From: Glaciecola sp. UBA2563
Lineage (GTDB): Bacteria > Pseudomonadota > Gammaproteobacteria > Enterobacterales > Alteromonadaceae
Reading direction: 5' to 3'
DNA: 64,000 nt
Assembly: GCA_002340325.1 (NCBI GenBank)
Contig: DDLV01000032.1
Span: 12,081 to 76,080 of the forward strand
In this document: positions 34,927-45,954 of the stretch, piece by piece
Layout: each line of letters opens with the position of its first letter
How positions within the stretch are numbered: the stretch's first letter is position 1
Translations under genes and position numbers: made by a program
Notes under the pieces: model-generated
Told to the model about the DNA's origin: nothing
Seen by the model: only the letters and a program-made list of their open reading frames with translations
Database searches by the model: none

Positions 34927-37515
34927 ATGCGAATCAAATCTTCAGTCGCGGTCGCTGTTGCGCTCGCGTTATCTTCTTCATTTTCTTTTGCTCAAACGCA
35001 AAACAACCAGCCAAAAAATGCCGATGAGCCAATTGACGAAGTCGTTACTATCGGCCAAAGAGCGATGTTGGCAAATGCGATAGAGCAGCAGCGCAGCGCC
35101 GACGTCATTAAAAATGTTATCACTAGCGATGCAATTGGTAATTTACCAGACCAAAACGTTGCAGAAGCTGTTCGTCGTCTAGCGGGTATTAATGTACTAA
35201 ATGACCAGGGTGAAGGCCGTTTTATTTCAGTGCGTGGTCTTGATCCGTCTTTAAATTCAGCATCGGTTAACGGTACTCGGCTACCGGCGCCTGAATCGGA
35301 TACACGCTCGGTTGCATTAGATGTTATTCCATCTGAACTTATCGGCTCGATAGAAGTGATTAAATCGCTTACACCCGATATGGATGCTGACACCTTAGGC
35401 GCGACGATCCGCATAAATACCAAAAAAGCATTCGACAAAGACAATGAGTTTATTAAAGCCTCTGCGAACGTTAGTCATAGCGACCTCAGCGGTGAGACGA
35501 CGCCCGCATTCAGCGTCGATTTTTCCCAAGTGTTAAGTGACAGCTTTGGAATTGCAGGCGGGATCTCATACAGCGAAAGAGACTTTTCTACTGATAACTT
35601 GGAAATGGACGGTTGGAGTGAAACCGACGACGGATTAGTTTATGCCGAGGATGTCGAGTATCGGGACTATGATGTTCTCCGAGAGAGAACAGGATTAACC
35701 TTAGCAGCAGATTTTAAAGTATCTGATTCCACCAACCTATATGCACGTACCCTCTACAGCCAATTTGATGACACCGAAGAGCGTCGCCGGTTAGTCTTTG
35801 CGCTTGATGAGCCTTCATCCGGGACGGCAACCACTGCAACATTTTTATCTGATGATGGCGAGATAGAAGTTGAGCGCGAATTAAAGGACCGATTTGAATC
35901 ACAAGAAATTCAAACCTTTGAATTTGGCGGTGAAACAACACTCGAAAGCTGGGATTTTGACTATAAAATTAGTTATTCCAAAGCAGAGGAAGAGGAAACA
36001 GACACCGAAGACCCCACACTCTTTGTCGCGGGTTTTGAAGATCCGGGACAACTCGGTGTTTCCTTCGATTATTCAAATCTTGAATTTAGTCCTTATGAAA
36101 TCATTCAAGGTGCGCCTGAATTCTTTGATGCAGCAACTTATGAATTCGACCAGCTAGACGTAGTGCAGGGGCAGGCCGAGGACGAAGAAACAGCATTTGA
36201 ATTCAATGCGGCGAATACCTTTTTATTTGCAGGAGGTGAGTTTACGTTTAAGACTGGACTTAAACTACGCCAGCGCGAAAAATCCTTTGATGTATTCCTT
36301 CAGGTCTTCGATGGGTTCGATGGCGACTATACATTAGCAGATGTCGAAGGAAACCAAAGCTACGGGTTGTTTAACATTAATCCAATGCCTGATCTGGGAG
36401 CCGTTCGCAACTTCAATAATCAAAACCGAGGCGCATTCGAACTTAACCAATTTGATACGGACGTAGAGTCAGCGTTAGAAGATTTCACGGTAGAAGAGGA
36501 TATTTTTGCCGCCTATATTATGGGTGAATACAGCAAAGATAAACTCACAGTGATAGGTGGCTTCAGACTTGAACAAACTGACAACAATGTTACTGCCAAT
36601 TTGGTCGAAATAGTCGAAGAGGGCGGTACACGAGATGGCGTTTTGCTTGATGAAGACTCTGTTTTTGTAACACCTACGTCGTTTGAACGAGATTATTCAA
36701 AAGTCCTTCCAAGCGTCAATGTCCGCTATGATTTAGAAGAGGATGTCGTCTTGAGAGGCGCTGTTTATTCTAGTTTAGTAAGACCAAACATGTCTCAACT
36801 CGCGCCTAGATTTGCGGTGGAGGAATCAGGTGATGGTGAGCGCGAGGGAGAATTTGGTAACCCAGATTTAGAGCCATTTGAAGCAATTAATGTTGACCTT
36901 AGTGCTGAATACTATTTCGCCAGAGGTTCAGTTGTTCAAGGTGGTTTCTTCTACAAGGATATCGATAACTTTATTGTAAACGTTGAGTTTGAATCCGACG
37001 ATCCGCCTTTTAACGGCGTATACAATGGCGTTGCCTTTGATGAAGCTGTTATCCCGCAAAATGGTGATAATGCTACTGTGATGGGGCTTGAGCTTGCCTA
37101 CAGTCAAGTGTTTAACAACGGATTTTTGGTGAGTGTGAATTACACCTATACCGATACCGAAGGCACAATTGATGGCCGAGACATTCCGCTTCCGTCAGCA
37201 TCTGAAAATACCTACAATTTGATAGTTGGCTACGAAACTGACCGGTTTAGCACGCGAGTATCCCTGGCATATCGCGATGAGTATTTGGATGAGTTAGGTG
37301 GCGACGAAGAATCGGACCGTTGGGTCAAAGATCATATGCAGTTGGACATTACAGCAAGCTATGACATTACCGATAACGTTCAGTTATTTGCGAAACTGGT
37401 AAACTTAAATGACGAGCCGTTTCTCGCATTCCAGCGTGGTCCGAGTGCTGATAGGTTACTGCAATACGAGGAGTATTCATGGACAGGTAAATTTGGCGTT
37501 AAGGCCACATTCTGA
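34927..37515 (+). CDS. TonB-dependent receptor, Xanthomonas-Caulobacter type
   Basis: 862 residues from the ATG at 34927, which follows a GGAA ribosome site and starts a clean signal peptide (MRIKSSVAVAVALALSSSFS); 27 upstream codons are open but do not fit. The plug reads IGNLPDQNVAEAVRRLAGIN and FISVRGLDPSLNSASVNGTR, diagnostic of the large TonB-dependent subfamily seen in Xanthomonas and Caulobacter. The C-terminus is aromatic (GVKATF). The subfamily often takes up carbohydrates or organic phosphates. The phosphatase genes 7-12 kb away make a phosphorylated substrate plausible (inference). Confidence 0.92.
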   Translation: MRIKSSVAVAVALALSSSFSFAQTQNNQPKNADEPIDEVVTIGQRAMLANAIEQQRSADVIKNVITSDAIGNLPDQNVAEAVRRLAGINVLNDQGEGRFISVRGLDPSLNSASVNGTRLPAPESDTRSVALDVIPSELIGSIEVIKSLTPDMDADTLGATIRINTKKAFDKDNEFIKASANVSHSDLSGETTPAFSVDFSQVLSDSFGIAGGISYSERDFSTDNLEMDGWSETDDGLVYAEDVEYRDYDVLRERTGLTLAADFKVSDSTNLYARTLYSQFDDTEERRRLVFALDEPSSGTATTATFLSDDGEIEVERELKDRFESQEIQTFEFGGETTLESWDFDYKISYSKAEEEETDTEDPTLFVAGFEDPGQLGVSFDYSNLEFSPYEIIQGAPEFFDAATYEFDQLDVVQGQAEDEETAFEFNAANTFLFAGGEFTFKTGLKLRQREKSFDVFLQVFDGFDGDYTLADVEGNQSYGLFNINPMPDLGAVRNFNNQNRGAFELNQFDTDVESALEDFTVEEDIFAAYIMGEYSKDKLTVIGGFRLEQTDNNVTANLVEIVEEGGTRDGVLLDEDSVFVTPTSFERDYSKVLPSVNVRYDLEEDVVLRGAVYSSLVRPNMSQLAPRFAVEESGDGEREGEFGNPDLEPFEAINVDLSAEYYFARGSVVQGGFFYKDIDNFIVNVEFESDDPPFNGVYNGVAFDEAVIPQNGDNATVMGLELAYSQVFNNGFLVSVNYTYTDTEGTIDGRDIPLPSASENTYNLIVGYETDRFSTRVSLAYRDEYLDELGGDEESDRWVKDHMQLDITASYDITDNVQLFAKLVNLNDEPFLAFQRGPSADRLLQYEEYSWTGKFGVKATF

Positions 37516-37703
37516 TCATGAGAAATTTTCTTTAATCATGTACGTTCGGGGCAACAGCGTTAGCCGTTGCCTTCGGACTCATTGGTTGCGCTCTTAATGA
37601 TTTCACTGTGACCCATGAAAGGGAGTTCATCGTTTATTCAGATGCTGAAGACTTTTCTAAACTGTTTCCTTTTTGCAGTATGGGCAGCCCAACATCTTTG
37701 GAT

Positions 37704-39401
37704 TTAGAAAAACTCCACTTCTGGATTGTTGGACGCTGAAACGCTTTTATTTTCTTGTTTGGCATTTGATGATCCCTCAATCGTGAACTTACTCGCTACG
37801 GCTTTGATATCTGCAATAACGGTTTGCACCATAGACGTATTTTCCGCCATTTGCGTATTGGCTTTCTTTGTCTCTGTAGAAGCCATAACCGCTTCGTCAG
37901 CCTCGTTCCTAACTTGAACCGCAGACCTCATTTGCTTTGTCGCGTTATCTGTCATGCCTTTTTGCTGCATCACCAAATCATCTAACACCTTATTAATCGA
38001 ATACATAAAGGTGATCATCGTAGAAAACTCCGATGTGGTTTTTTCCGTCAGCGATAAACTAGAGTGAATGCTTTGGTAGGCCGAGTCAGTGTTAGCAGTC
38101 AAGCGAGCAATAGTATCGCTGATACTTGCTGCTGAAGACTGCGTTTTTTGCGCAAGTTTGCGTACCTCGTCAGCAACAACGGCAAATCCTCGTCCAGACT
38201 CTCCGGCTCGTGCTGCTTCAATTGCTGCATTCAATGCAAGCAAGTTGGTTTGCTCTGCTATTTGTTGGATGGATGAAAGCATATTGCTTATCGACCCCGT
38301 CTCATCTTTCAACTGTGACATTTCAGACAAACTGCTTTGCATTGCGGTGTTCATCTCGTCAATAAGCGTTTGTTTCTGTGAAAACCCTAAGATATTGTCC
38401 TGCATTGCAGTAGCACGTTGGTTGATAAATGATTCAGTCTCTTGGCTTGTGTCGGCTAGGTCTTGCGCCTCTTGTTTCGCAGAGTTAATAAACTGTTGAA
38501 GCGATATGGATTTATCGTAGGTGTCATTAATGCCAGAACCAATGTTATTTAACATTTCAAAGGTTTGATTTATGAATATGCTAAGTTGATCCATGTTGAC
38601 CAGTATCTCATTTACAAGCTTACCAAGGTCGGTACGAATGGCGTTTACATTTCGCATTAACTCTCCAATTTCATCTCGACGTTCAGAGTTTATTCCATAA
38701 CTAAAATCGCCAGCCGCAAGGCGTTTAGACAAGCCTGATATTTCACGAATTGGCACAATAATGCGACGTTCAAACATGACGACTAAAAATAGAAATATCA
38801 TCACTACTGAAGTGGCAGCCGTAATCAAAATGATAACGTTATTCCTGACCTTTGCTGCACGTAGCTCGCTGGTAATCTGACTAACGTTTTTGTTCACCAA
38901 TTCGGTGGCATACAACAAGATTTTTGTTGGCTCTCTATCAATGCCTCTGACGGACTTGTCAGCGGCAATATGGTCAAAGCCTGAACTCATGAAAATATCA
39001 AATCCGACTTTATATGCCGCCATCATTGGTGGATAGCCTTCAGCGAATGAATCTAGCGCTTCAATTACAGCAGCATCATCAGATTTTGCTTTTAGCCTCG
39101 CGATTTCCGCTGGTATTTCGGACTCTGCAGACAAAAAACGCTGCCAATACTTGTCTCGGTCTGCTTGGTCATGTCCGCGAAGCAAAACATTTTTCCATTC
39201 CTGCACTTGAGTTTTGAACATGACATTCAACTCTGCAACTTCTTCTAGTGTCACAAAGTCATTATCTATCAGGTTCTGGTAGTCCTCGATGGTATTATTT
39301 GTCGTAACTAAGCCGCTCGTGAAAACGCCGACTACGATAATTAGTCCAGCGCCGACTATCGTTAAAATCTGATAACGAATACTCTTGGAAAGTAGATTCA
39401 T
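37704..39401 (-). CDS. Methyl-accepting chemotaxis protein with a four-helix-type sensor
   Basis: 565 residues from the ATG at 39401 (MNLLSKSIRYQILTIVGAGL), which begins the first membrane segment; fifteen upstream codons look non-functional. A periplasmic domain of about 155 residues, helical and of four-helix-bundle size, is followed by a second membrane segment (VIILITAATSVVMIFLFLVV), HAMP and the conserved signalling tip NLLALNAAIEAARAGESGRG. It is encoded next to the phosphoester-related genes; whether it senses phosphate compounds is unknown. Confidence 0.94.
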   Translation of the reverse strand: MNLLSKSIRYQILTIVGAGLIIVVGVFTSGLVTTNNTIEDYQNLIDNDFVTLEEVAELNVMFKTQVQEWKNVLLRGHDQADRDKYWQRFLSAESEIPAEIARLKAKSDDAAVIEALDSFAEGYPPMMAAYKVGFDIFMSSGFDHIAADKSVRGIDREPTKILLYATELVNKNVSQITSELRAAKVRNNVIILITAATSVVMIFLFLVVMFERRIIVPIREISGLSKRLAAGDFSYGINSERRDEIGELMRNVNAIRTDLGKLVNEILVNMDQLSIFINQTFEMLNNIGSGINDTYDKSISLQQFINSAKQEAQDLADTSQETESFINQRATAMQDNILGFSQKQTLIDEMNTAMQSSLSEMSQLKDETGSISNMLSSIQQIAEQTNLLALNAAIEAARAGESGRGFAVVADEVRKLAQKTQSSAASISDTIARLTANTDSAYQSIHSSLSLTEKTTSEFSTMITFMYSINKVLDDLVMQQKGMTDNATKQMRSAVQVRNEADEAVMASTETKKANTQMAENTSMVQTVIADIKAVASKFTIEGSSNAKQENKSVSASNNPEVEFF

Positions 39402-39612
39402 ATTTAGGCTTTTATTGTCTAAATAGCATATCGAGAGTATCGGCAAATTCTAGTCAGCTTTAACCGAAGATAAAAATTTTAAGCAAATTATTTGTTCCGT
39501 CGACTAACGAAAGATGAGGTGTTGATTGAAAACCAATGTGCTTATACAAGCACTATTAATTTAGAGGCAGCAGAAATAATTGAAAATCTAGGAGGGAATG
39601 TCTGCAGTATCC

Positions 39613-41361
39613 CTATTTGGCGTCTAGCATGACTGAGTGAAACTTATTAAAGCCAGAGCCACCCATACTTCCAGCATCATACATGATGCCAAACTTAGCC
39701 GAACCTCTTTGATTCAATAAAATATTGCCTCTTACCCAGGCACCATCAATATCTGAAACAAGTTTTTCTGTGGTCGGTTTATCTTCAAAATCAACATCGA
39801 CAGAGGCGAGATACAAATCCCGATTGGTTTCATCGATGAACGGAACATAGAGGCGATCTTCAAAAACAACTAAATCTGCACCCGCCTGATCTGAATCAAC
39901 AGCGTTCGTTACAATTTTCTTATCTGTCATCTGAATGGCTTTCGACCAATTCATATCGAAAGCTCGCGTTTTACAAAATAGTAAGCCACCGGATTGTCTG
40001 TAACACAATACCGTCTTTTCTGATGTATCAGAAAAAGCCAATGGCAAAATGGCCATCGATTCGTCGCTCTCCACTCCTAAATCAGATGCGAACGCTTCAG
40101 CGGAACTTAATAAGTTGTCACCAGATAATGTTCTTGCCCATCCGAGACCATTAGAAGTTTTGTACGCTATTGTGGTATCGCCGTTGGAATGCGCAAGTAA
40201 CAAAGGGTTAGTCAGTCTCAAATCTTTATGATCATTGATTCTTAGAGGTTTGCCCCAATTCCCTTGCGTATCTCTGATGTTGTAATGAATTCCCGAACCA
40301 ACAGCATACATTGCTATAATTGAGCCATCAGGACGAACTACAATGTCGGCTGTTTGTACATCTGGTTTCGCTATTTCTTCAATCACGACATCAGTTACTA
40401 TCCATCCTTCTTTTACTTTTTCATTGTCAGAAGTGGCAAACGCATGATAGTAGGTAAAATCTGATGTTTGGTGAATGATATGGATAACTCCGTCCGATGA
40501 CATTGCGCTACTGACACCTTCAAGATCATCAGCTTTAGGCCGGTTCTTACCATCAATTTCTGACCATGTGGTTCCACTATCATCTGATTTAATCATCATA
40601 AATATATTGCCTGTTTCAGTTGGCTCCATGATGAAATAGAGTTCCCCTTTGGCGTTTTCATAAGGTCCAATTCGCCCGGGTGTTTCGACGAACGTACCTC
40701 CCACATGTTTTTCGGGCACTGATACGCTAAAACTTGGTTGCTTGCCAGTTAAAGGATGACCTTGTTGGTCAACTACTCGAAGAGAAAACGAATCGCCATC
40801 ATTTATCTGAACAGGGCCATCTGCCCAGTGACGAACAACAAGTGTCCATTCAAATTCTGCCGAGGTTCCAGACTTTTGAGAAGGCTCCCAAACTGGTGTG
40901 GTTGGAGCAAGACAAATCGATGCACCAAGATCACTGGGCAATGCAGAGACTTCAAGCAAGTCGTCAGCTTCTTCTCCAAAAAAAGTAGAGTGACAACCAA
41001 TAATACTTAGCTGTGGACTGGCAGCTGAGGGATAAGGAAAGTGTTGTGCTTGAACAAATTGCCAGTCTTGATCATTGTATTGATATTGCAGGGAATATTG
41101 TTTGAATGAGGATTCATTGGATTCAACCTCAAACCTCACGCGAAACGGTTTATCAACCTTTTGTGATGGCGATTCATTAATTTGACCTCCCCAACCCATA
41201 TTTTCATCGATATCAATACCTAAGTCCGTTCGAAAACGGTATGCGGTGACTCTATCTTTTTCCGCCGATGAGACAGTGGCTTCAGTTGTATAAATTGATG
41301 AACAACCACTTGAAACAATAAATGTGAAAAATAGTAATGAGGCTGGTACTTTGAGCAACAT
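39613..41361 (-). CDS. Lipoprotein with BNR/sialidase-like repeats
   Basis: 582 residues. The signal peptide ends in a lipobox (IVSSGCSS), so the protein is membrane-anchored, probably on the outer membrane. The C-terminal two thirds contain Asp-box-like segments (KSDDSGTTWSEI, SSDGVIHIIH, RPDGSIIAMY), as in beta-propeller proteins of the BNR/sialidase group. No sialidase catalytic arginine triad is evident. A ligand-binding or hydrolase partner of the adjacent receptor is possible. It faces away from the PhoD gene at 41577. Confidence 0.72.
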   Translation of the reverse strand: MLLKVPASLLFFTFIVSSGCSSIYTTEATVSSAEKDRVTAYRFRTDLGIDIDENMGWGGQINESPSQKVDKPFRVRFEVESNESSFKQYSLQYQYNDQDWQFVQAQHFPYPSAASPQLSIIGCHSTFFGEEADDLLEVSALPSDLGASICLAPTTPVWEPSQKSGTSAEFEWTLVVRHWADGPVQINDGDSFSLRVVDQQGHPLTGKQPSFSVSVPEKHVGGTFVETPGRIGPYENAKGELYFIMEPTETGNIFMMIKSDDSGTTWSEIDGKNRPKADDLEGVSSAMSSDGVIHIIHQTSDFTYYHAFATSDNEKVKEGWIVTDVVIEEIAKPDVQTADIVVRPDGSIIAMYAVGSGIHYNIRDTQGNWGKPLRINDHKDLRLTNPLLLAHSNGDTTIAYKTSNGLGWARTLSGDNLLSSAEAFASDLGVESDESMAILPLAFSDTSEKTVLCYRQSGGLLFCKTRAFDMNWSKAIQMTDKKIVTNAVDSDQAGADLVVFEDRLYVPFIDETNRDLYLASVDVDFEDKPTTEKLVSDIDGAWVRGNILLNQRGSAKFGIMYDAGSMGGSGFNKFHSVMLDAK

Positions 41362-41576
41362 ATTGAAAGTCTTCCAAAACTTCTGCGTTTAACAATCCGT
41401 TGTTTTTATATCAGAAAGTGTATCGATGTATTGATAAGGTTTTGTGACAGTGTTTGTTTTAAAGCTTTACGATTTTTGGTTTGTCTCCAAGATGTCATCT
41501 TTACTAAACGTATCGTTCATAGTGATGTAACACAGTTAAAATACATTTTGGCATCTCATCTTTCTAATGGAATAGA

Positions 41577-43286
41577 GTGAAACAAATGCCATTGTCTGAC
41601 ATCAATCGCAGGAACTTTATTAAAAGCGGTGTCGCATTAACTATCAGTACTGGCGCTGTTGGCAACGGTTTGTGGTTTCAAAGTCTTTTGGCATCCGTAA
41701 ACAATGACGAGATAGTGTCTGTTTTTACCCACGGTGTCGCGAGCGGCGAGCCACAACAACATAGTGTTCTTCTTTGGACGCGCGTCAATCCTCAAAATGT
41801 CAATGAAACTAACAAAGTGCATTGGGAAATTTCTACCGAACCACTTTTTAAATCAGTAATAAAAAGTGGTTATGCTGAAGCTACAAGAGAAAGAGATTAT
41901 ACGCTGAAGGTGGTTGTAGATGACTTGTCACCAGGAACAACGTATTTTTATCGATTCCTCTGTCGTAATCAGTATTCTGAGATGGGTCGGACGAAAACGT
42001 TACCAGCCGGAAAGCTAGCGTCAGTAACCCTCGCCGTCGCGTCCTGCTCAAACTATGCATTCGGATTTTTTAATGCGTATAAGGACATCGCTCTGGATGA
42101 CACGATTGATTACGTCTTACATCTTGGCGATTATATTTATGAATATGGTCAAGATGGTTGGGGTAGTGACGTAGCGAAGAGTCTCGGTAGACAGCACAAC
42201 CCTACTCATGAAACCGTCAGTTTACAAGACTACCGATTAAGACACGCTCAATACAAACGCGATAAAGCTTCGCGTATCATGCATGCGGCTCATCCGATTA
42301 TTCCGACGTGGGATGACCATGAAAGTACCAATAATCCATATATGCAAGGCGCACAAAATCACCAAGAAGAAACAGAAGGTGCCTGGCTGACGAGAAGAGA
42401 TGCGTCGTTAAAAGCGTATTTTGAATGGATGCCGGTTTACGATCCTAAACATAACGAAAATCCTGGTGCTATGTGGCGACGCTTTGATTTTGGCGATCTT
42501 GCAACCATGGTAACCTTGGAAACACGTCACACGGGCCGCAGTAAACAAATTAATTATCAAGAGCATCTAACAACACTTGATTCACCCAAATCTCTGAAGT
42601 CGTTCAAAGACAAAGTGCTCAACGACCCAACCCGCAACATGTTGTCGCCCAAACTCGAAGCTTATTACATCGAGTCTTTCTCTGCATCGCTCAAAAATAA
42701 CAGACCTTGGAGGCTGGTGGCTAATCAAATTCCAATGGCGCGAACGCATGTACCAAAGACAGATGACTTTATTGGGGTGCCGAACGAGGAGGCCAATGAT
42801 CCTCTAATTGAAGAGCGCAAAGCACTAAGCATACTGTCAAAATTAAACCTCCCCATTTACACGGATACATGGGACGGTTATCCGCAAGCAAGAGAACGTT
42901 TTTATAAAATGAACACTGACTTGGGTATCCATGATCTTCTTGTTCTTACCGGAGATAGCCATAGTTTTTGGACGAATAAACTATTCAATGAACACGATGT
43001 TTCGATGGGTATAGAAATAGGCACTTGTGGCATTAGTTCTCCAGGTGATTTTTTATCGTTTGGCCATGATATCGCAGAGGAAATGGATAAACGGTTGGCA
43101 GAGCATAACCGGGAAGTAGTGTGGACCAATGGACGAGAAAACGGCTATGTGAAGTTGACGCTTGAAAAAGAAAAGTCAGTCGCTGAATATAAAACTGTCT
43201 CAACCGTGATATCCGAAAATTATCAATCCGCAACCCTTAAAAAAGTAGTGATAAAAAAAGAAAATGGAAATTTATTAATTTCATGA
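41577..43286 (+). CDS. phoD: Alkaline phosphatase D (PhoD family), Tat-exported
   Basis: 569 residues; start GTG at 41577, with ATG at 41586 as an alternative. A twin-arginine leader (INRRNFIKSGVALTISTG) suits PhoD, which binds iron and calcium in the cytoplasm before export. Metallophosphatase blocks are present: HLGDYIYEYGQDG, PTWDDHESTNN and VLTGDSHSFWTNK. It hydrolyses phosphodiesters and monoesters outside the cell to free phosphate. It heads a plus-strand run with a TonB receptor and a second PhoD-like gene. Confidence 0.93.
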   Translation: MKQMPLSDINRRNFIKSGVALTISTGAVGNGLWFQSLLASVNNDEIVSVFTHGVASGEPQQHSVLLWTRVNPQNVNETNKVHWEISTEPLFKSVIKSGYAEATRERDYTLKVVVDDLSPGTTYFYRFLCRNQYSEMGRTKTLPAGKLASVTLAVASCSNYAFGFFNAYKDIALDDTIDYVLHLGDYIYEYGQDGWGSDVAKSLGRQHNPTHETVSLQDYRLRHAQYKRDKASRIMHAAHPIIPTWDDHESTNNPYMQGAQNHQEETEGAWLTRRDASLKAYFEWMPVYDPKHNENPGAMWRRFDFGDLATMVTLETRHTGRSKQINYQEHLTTLDSPKSLKSFKDKVLNDPTRNMLSPKLEAYYIESFSASLKNNRPWRLVANQIPMARTHVPKTDDFIGVPNEEANDPLIEERKALSILSKLNLPIYTDTWDGYPQARERFYKMNTDLGIHDLLVLTGDSHSFWTNKLFNEHDVSMGIEIGTCGISSPGDFLSFGHDIAEEMDKRLAEHNREVVWTNGRENGYVKLTLEKEKSVAEYKTVSTVISENYQSATLKKVVIKKENGNLLIS

Positions 43287-43564
43287 CATCCGATTAATAA
43301 CAAGAGAATTAATCCTGCATGTACTGCTGTCAAAGATGCAGTTAGGTGAAGCCGCCAATTGAATTTACACTCCTAAACCTTAATAACAAAAAATTAAAAC
43401 TCTATTAAAAACAACGTAATACCTTAATTTGTTTGAAACATTTCTTTCATTTTTCCTAAATAAATATTTTTCCAATTCTTCATAAATGTATCACTAGCCA
43501 TTGATGCAAAAGAATTAAATTTCTCTTTGGGAACAAAGACTTTTACATAATTGGGAACATATTC

Positions 43565-45883
43565 ATGAAAAAACACAATCTCAGCCTAATCGCGCTAGCG
43601 ATGGCAGGTATTTACACACATAGTGCTTTTGCTCAAGTTGAAGATGCAGAAGAAGCTGTTGAAATAGATGAAATCGTCACTGTTGGCGAGAAACTGACGT
43701 ACGCAAACAACTTCACTAACGAGAGTATGGTTGATCAACAATCTTCGCTTACAAGCGTGTTGGCCGTTATCGATAACCTACCGGGCGTATTGATCAATGA
43801 AGGTGACCCCTTCGGCGCCGATGATTGGTCAACCTCAATCAATATTCGCGGTTTTCAGACCGACTTGGGTCAACAACAAATAGGGATGACAATAGACGGT
43901 ATCGCAAACGGTAACTCAAACTACGGTGGTGGCGCTAAAGCGAATCGCTATATTGATACTGAAAACCTAGGTGTTGTCAGTGTCGCACAAGGTACATCTG
44001 ATATCACTTCACGCTCTAACGAAGCACTCGGCGGTACTATCAATTTTACGACGATAGACCCGACGGAAGAACATACGGTTTTAACAAGTCTGACACTTGG
44101 CGAATTTGAAGCACAGAAGTTCTTTGTTCGCTTGAATACCGGCGAAATTTTTGACAACACCTACGCTTGGATAAGCGTATCTAGTCAAGAAAGCAGCGAC
44201 TGGATGGATCAGGCGGCACAGAATACGCGCGATCACTTTGCGGCGAAAGTAAAGTCATATCAAGGTAATGTCGAAATTACCGGTTACTTTGCTTATGACG
44301 ATACACATGAAGATAACTATCAACGCATCTACGGCTTAGGACAATTTGCACAAAATGATGAATGGGATCAATTGACAGACACGTGGTCAGGAATTCCCTA
44401 CATTGACCAAGCGTTTAGACGCGGCTGGTCAACGCTTCGCGAAAATATATTCGGTTATTTACAAGCTGACTGGGAAATTTCTGATAATTCATCGCTTTCC
44501 GCAAACGTGTATTATCACGATAATGAAGGTCGCGGTGACTGGGTACCTCCCTATATCGTTGAAGTTACAGATGACGGTGCAGGAAATCCAAACAGTGAAT
44601 TACTTCCGCAAACGGTTAGTGGTGGTCCTTTCTTAGGACAAATCTTCTTTGTTGACCCTGCTGGCGTTGCATTAGCACCTGCCGATGGGTGTGTCAGTTC
44701 GCTAACCTTCCCATATGGTGGTGGTGGCCCTCAATACGATCCTGCATGTTATCCAGACAATGCGATTCCTGTTGGCTCGTATCGTCATACACATTACGAG
44801 AAACAAAGACTTGGCTTCAACCTAGATTACGAATGGATGACAGAAATCGCTGGGTTTGATAACACGGTAAGAGCAGGCTTTTGGTACGAAGACTATGATC
44901 GTGCTGAGTACCGTGACTGGCATAAAATCATTGATAGCCGCTCAAGTTTCAGATTCGATCAGACACCGTATTGGATTCAGTATGATCGAGAATTCCCAGT
45001 CGAAACGATGATGTACTATTTACAGAATGAAATTGATTTTGGCAATGCTATTGTGACTGCTGGCGTTAAACAATTTAACGTCGACGTAGCTAAGAATGAC
45101 TTGTTCAATAGTTCAAACAATCTTGAAATTTCGTCTGATTCAGATGCCTTATTGAGTATTGGTGTCGTTGTACCATTCGCAAACAGCTATGAGTTTTTTG
45201 CAGGCTATTCAGAAAACTTCGCAGCAATAAAGGATGTGGTATTAGAGCGTGATGATACTGATTTGCGTTTTGTAGAGCCAGAGACCGCAGATAACCTGGA
45301 TTTAGGTGTTCGCGTATTTTTGGATAACTTAACCGCGAGTATCACCTATTACGATATCCAGTTTGACAATCGTATTATTTTTATCAGCAACGAAACAGTT
45401 GATGGCATTGATTTCTTGGAGTCTGCTGCAGGTGGTTATAGAAACCAAGGCGGTATTGAATCTAGCGGTTTTGAAGTATCTGTTGATTACAGCCTTAATG
45501 ATGAATGGAGTATATTCAGTTCACTCACGCTGAATGATTCCGAGTTTACGGATGCTGAACTGGCAGGCAACACTGTGCTTGGAACTGCAGAGACCATGGC
45601 GGTAGTCAGTTTGGATTGGCAAGGTGATAGTTCACGCGCTGGTATCAGTGCTAAACACGTGGGCGACCGGCCATTAAATTCAGCCAACACCGCTGAAGTT
45701 GATGCATACAATGTCGTCGATTTGTATCTTGGTACAACACGCAACCTTGGCGACACGTCGTTAGACATAAGACTTACCATCAATAATTTACTCGACGAAA
45801 GGTACCTTGGCACTATTGCTGAAGGCGCAGCGTGGATAGGTGCGCCACGAACGGCGGCTATTAACTTCGCTTTTGAGTTTTAA
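43565..45883 (+). CDS. TonB-dependent outer-membrane receptor
   Basis: 772 residues with a signal peptide (MKKHNLSLIALAMAGIYTHS) and TonB box (EIDEIVTVGEKL). The plug has DWSTSINIRGFQTDLGQQQI and SVAQGTSDITSRSNEALGGT; the last residue is Phe. It lies between two PhoD-type genes and probably imports what they release or bring to the surface. Weak Pho-box-like sequence at 43477-43494 (7-4-7 spacing, 9 of 14 half-site bases). A strong hairpin follows the stop codon. Confidence 0.92.
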   Translation: MKKHNLSLIALAMAGIYTHSAFAQVEDAEEAVEIDEIVTVGEKLTYANNFTNESMVDQQSSLTSVLAVIDNLPGVLINEGDPFGADDWSTSINIRGFQTDLGQQQIGMTIDGIANGNSNYGGGAKANRYIDTENLGVVSVAQGTSDITSRSNEALGGTINFTTIDPTEEHTVLTSLTLGEFEAQKFFVRLNTGEIFDNTYAWISVSSQESSDWMDQAAQNTRDHFAAKVKSYQGNVEITGYFAYDDTHEDNYQRIYGLGQFAQNDEWDQLTDTWSGIPYIDQAFRRGWSTLRENIFGYLQADWEISDNSSLSANVYYHDNEGRGDWVPPYIVEVTDDGAGNPNSELLPQTVSGGPFLGQIFFVDPAGVALAPADGCVSSLTFPYGGGGPQYDPACYPDNAIPVGSYRHTHYEKQRLGFNLDYEWMTEIAGFDNTVRAGFWYEDYDRAEYRDWHKIIDSRSSFRFDQTPYWIQYDREFPVETMMYYLQNEIDFGNAIVTAGVKQFNVDVAKNDLFNSSNNLEISSDSDALLSIGVVVPFANSYEFFAGYSENFAAIKDVVLERDDTDLRFVEPETADNLDLGVRVFLDNLTASITYYDIQFDNRIIFISNETVDGIDFLESAAGGYRNQGGIESSGFEVSVDYSLNDEWSIFSSLTLNDSEFTDAELAGNTVLGTAETMAVVSLDWQGDSSRAGISAKHVGDRPLNSANTAEVDAYNVVDLYLGTTRNLGDTSLDIRLTINNLLDERYLGTIAEGAAWIGAPRTAAINFAFEF

Positions 45884-45905
45884 CCGATTAACGCTCCCCG
45901 GTCTG

Positions 45906-45941
45906 AAGGCTGTAGATCTTTGTTGTTACAGCCTTTTTTTA
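45906..45941 (+). terminator. Intrinsic terminator or attenuator before the second PhoD-like gene
   Basis: AAGGCTGTA and TACAGCCTT form a perfect 9-bp stem with a 12-base loop, followed by TTTTT. It lies between the receptor stop codon (45883) and the next start codon (45955), so it may reduce readthrough to the downstream gene rather than separate units entirely. Confidence 0.82.
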
Positions 45942-45954
45942 TATAGGAAAAACG

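Noticed and set aside
39613..41361. Sialidase function for the BNR lipoprotein
   Set aside because: Asp-box-like repeats are present, but the arginine triad and catalytic Asp/Tyr set could not be located.
41514..41531. Pho box before the phoD gene
   Set aside because: Only 9 of 14 half-site bases match and the second half is poor; too weak to list.
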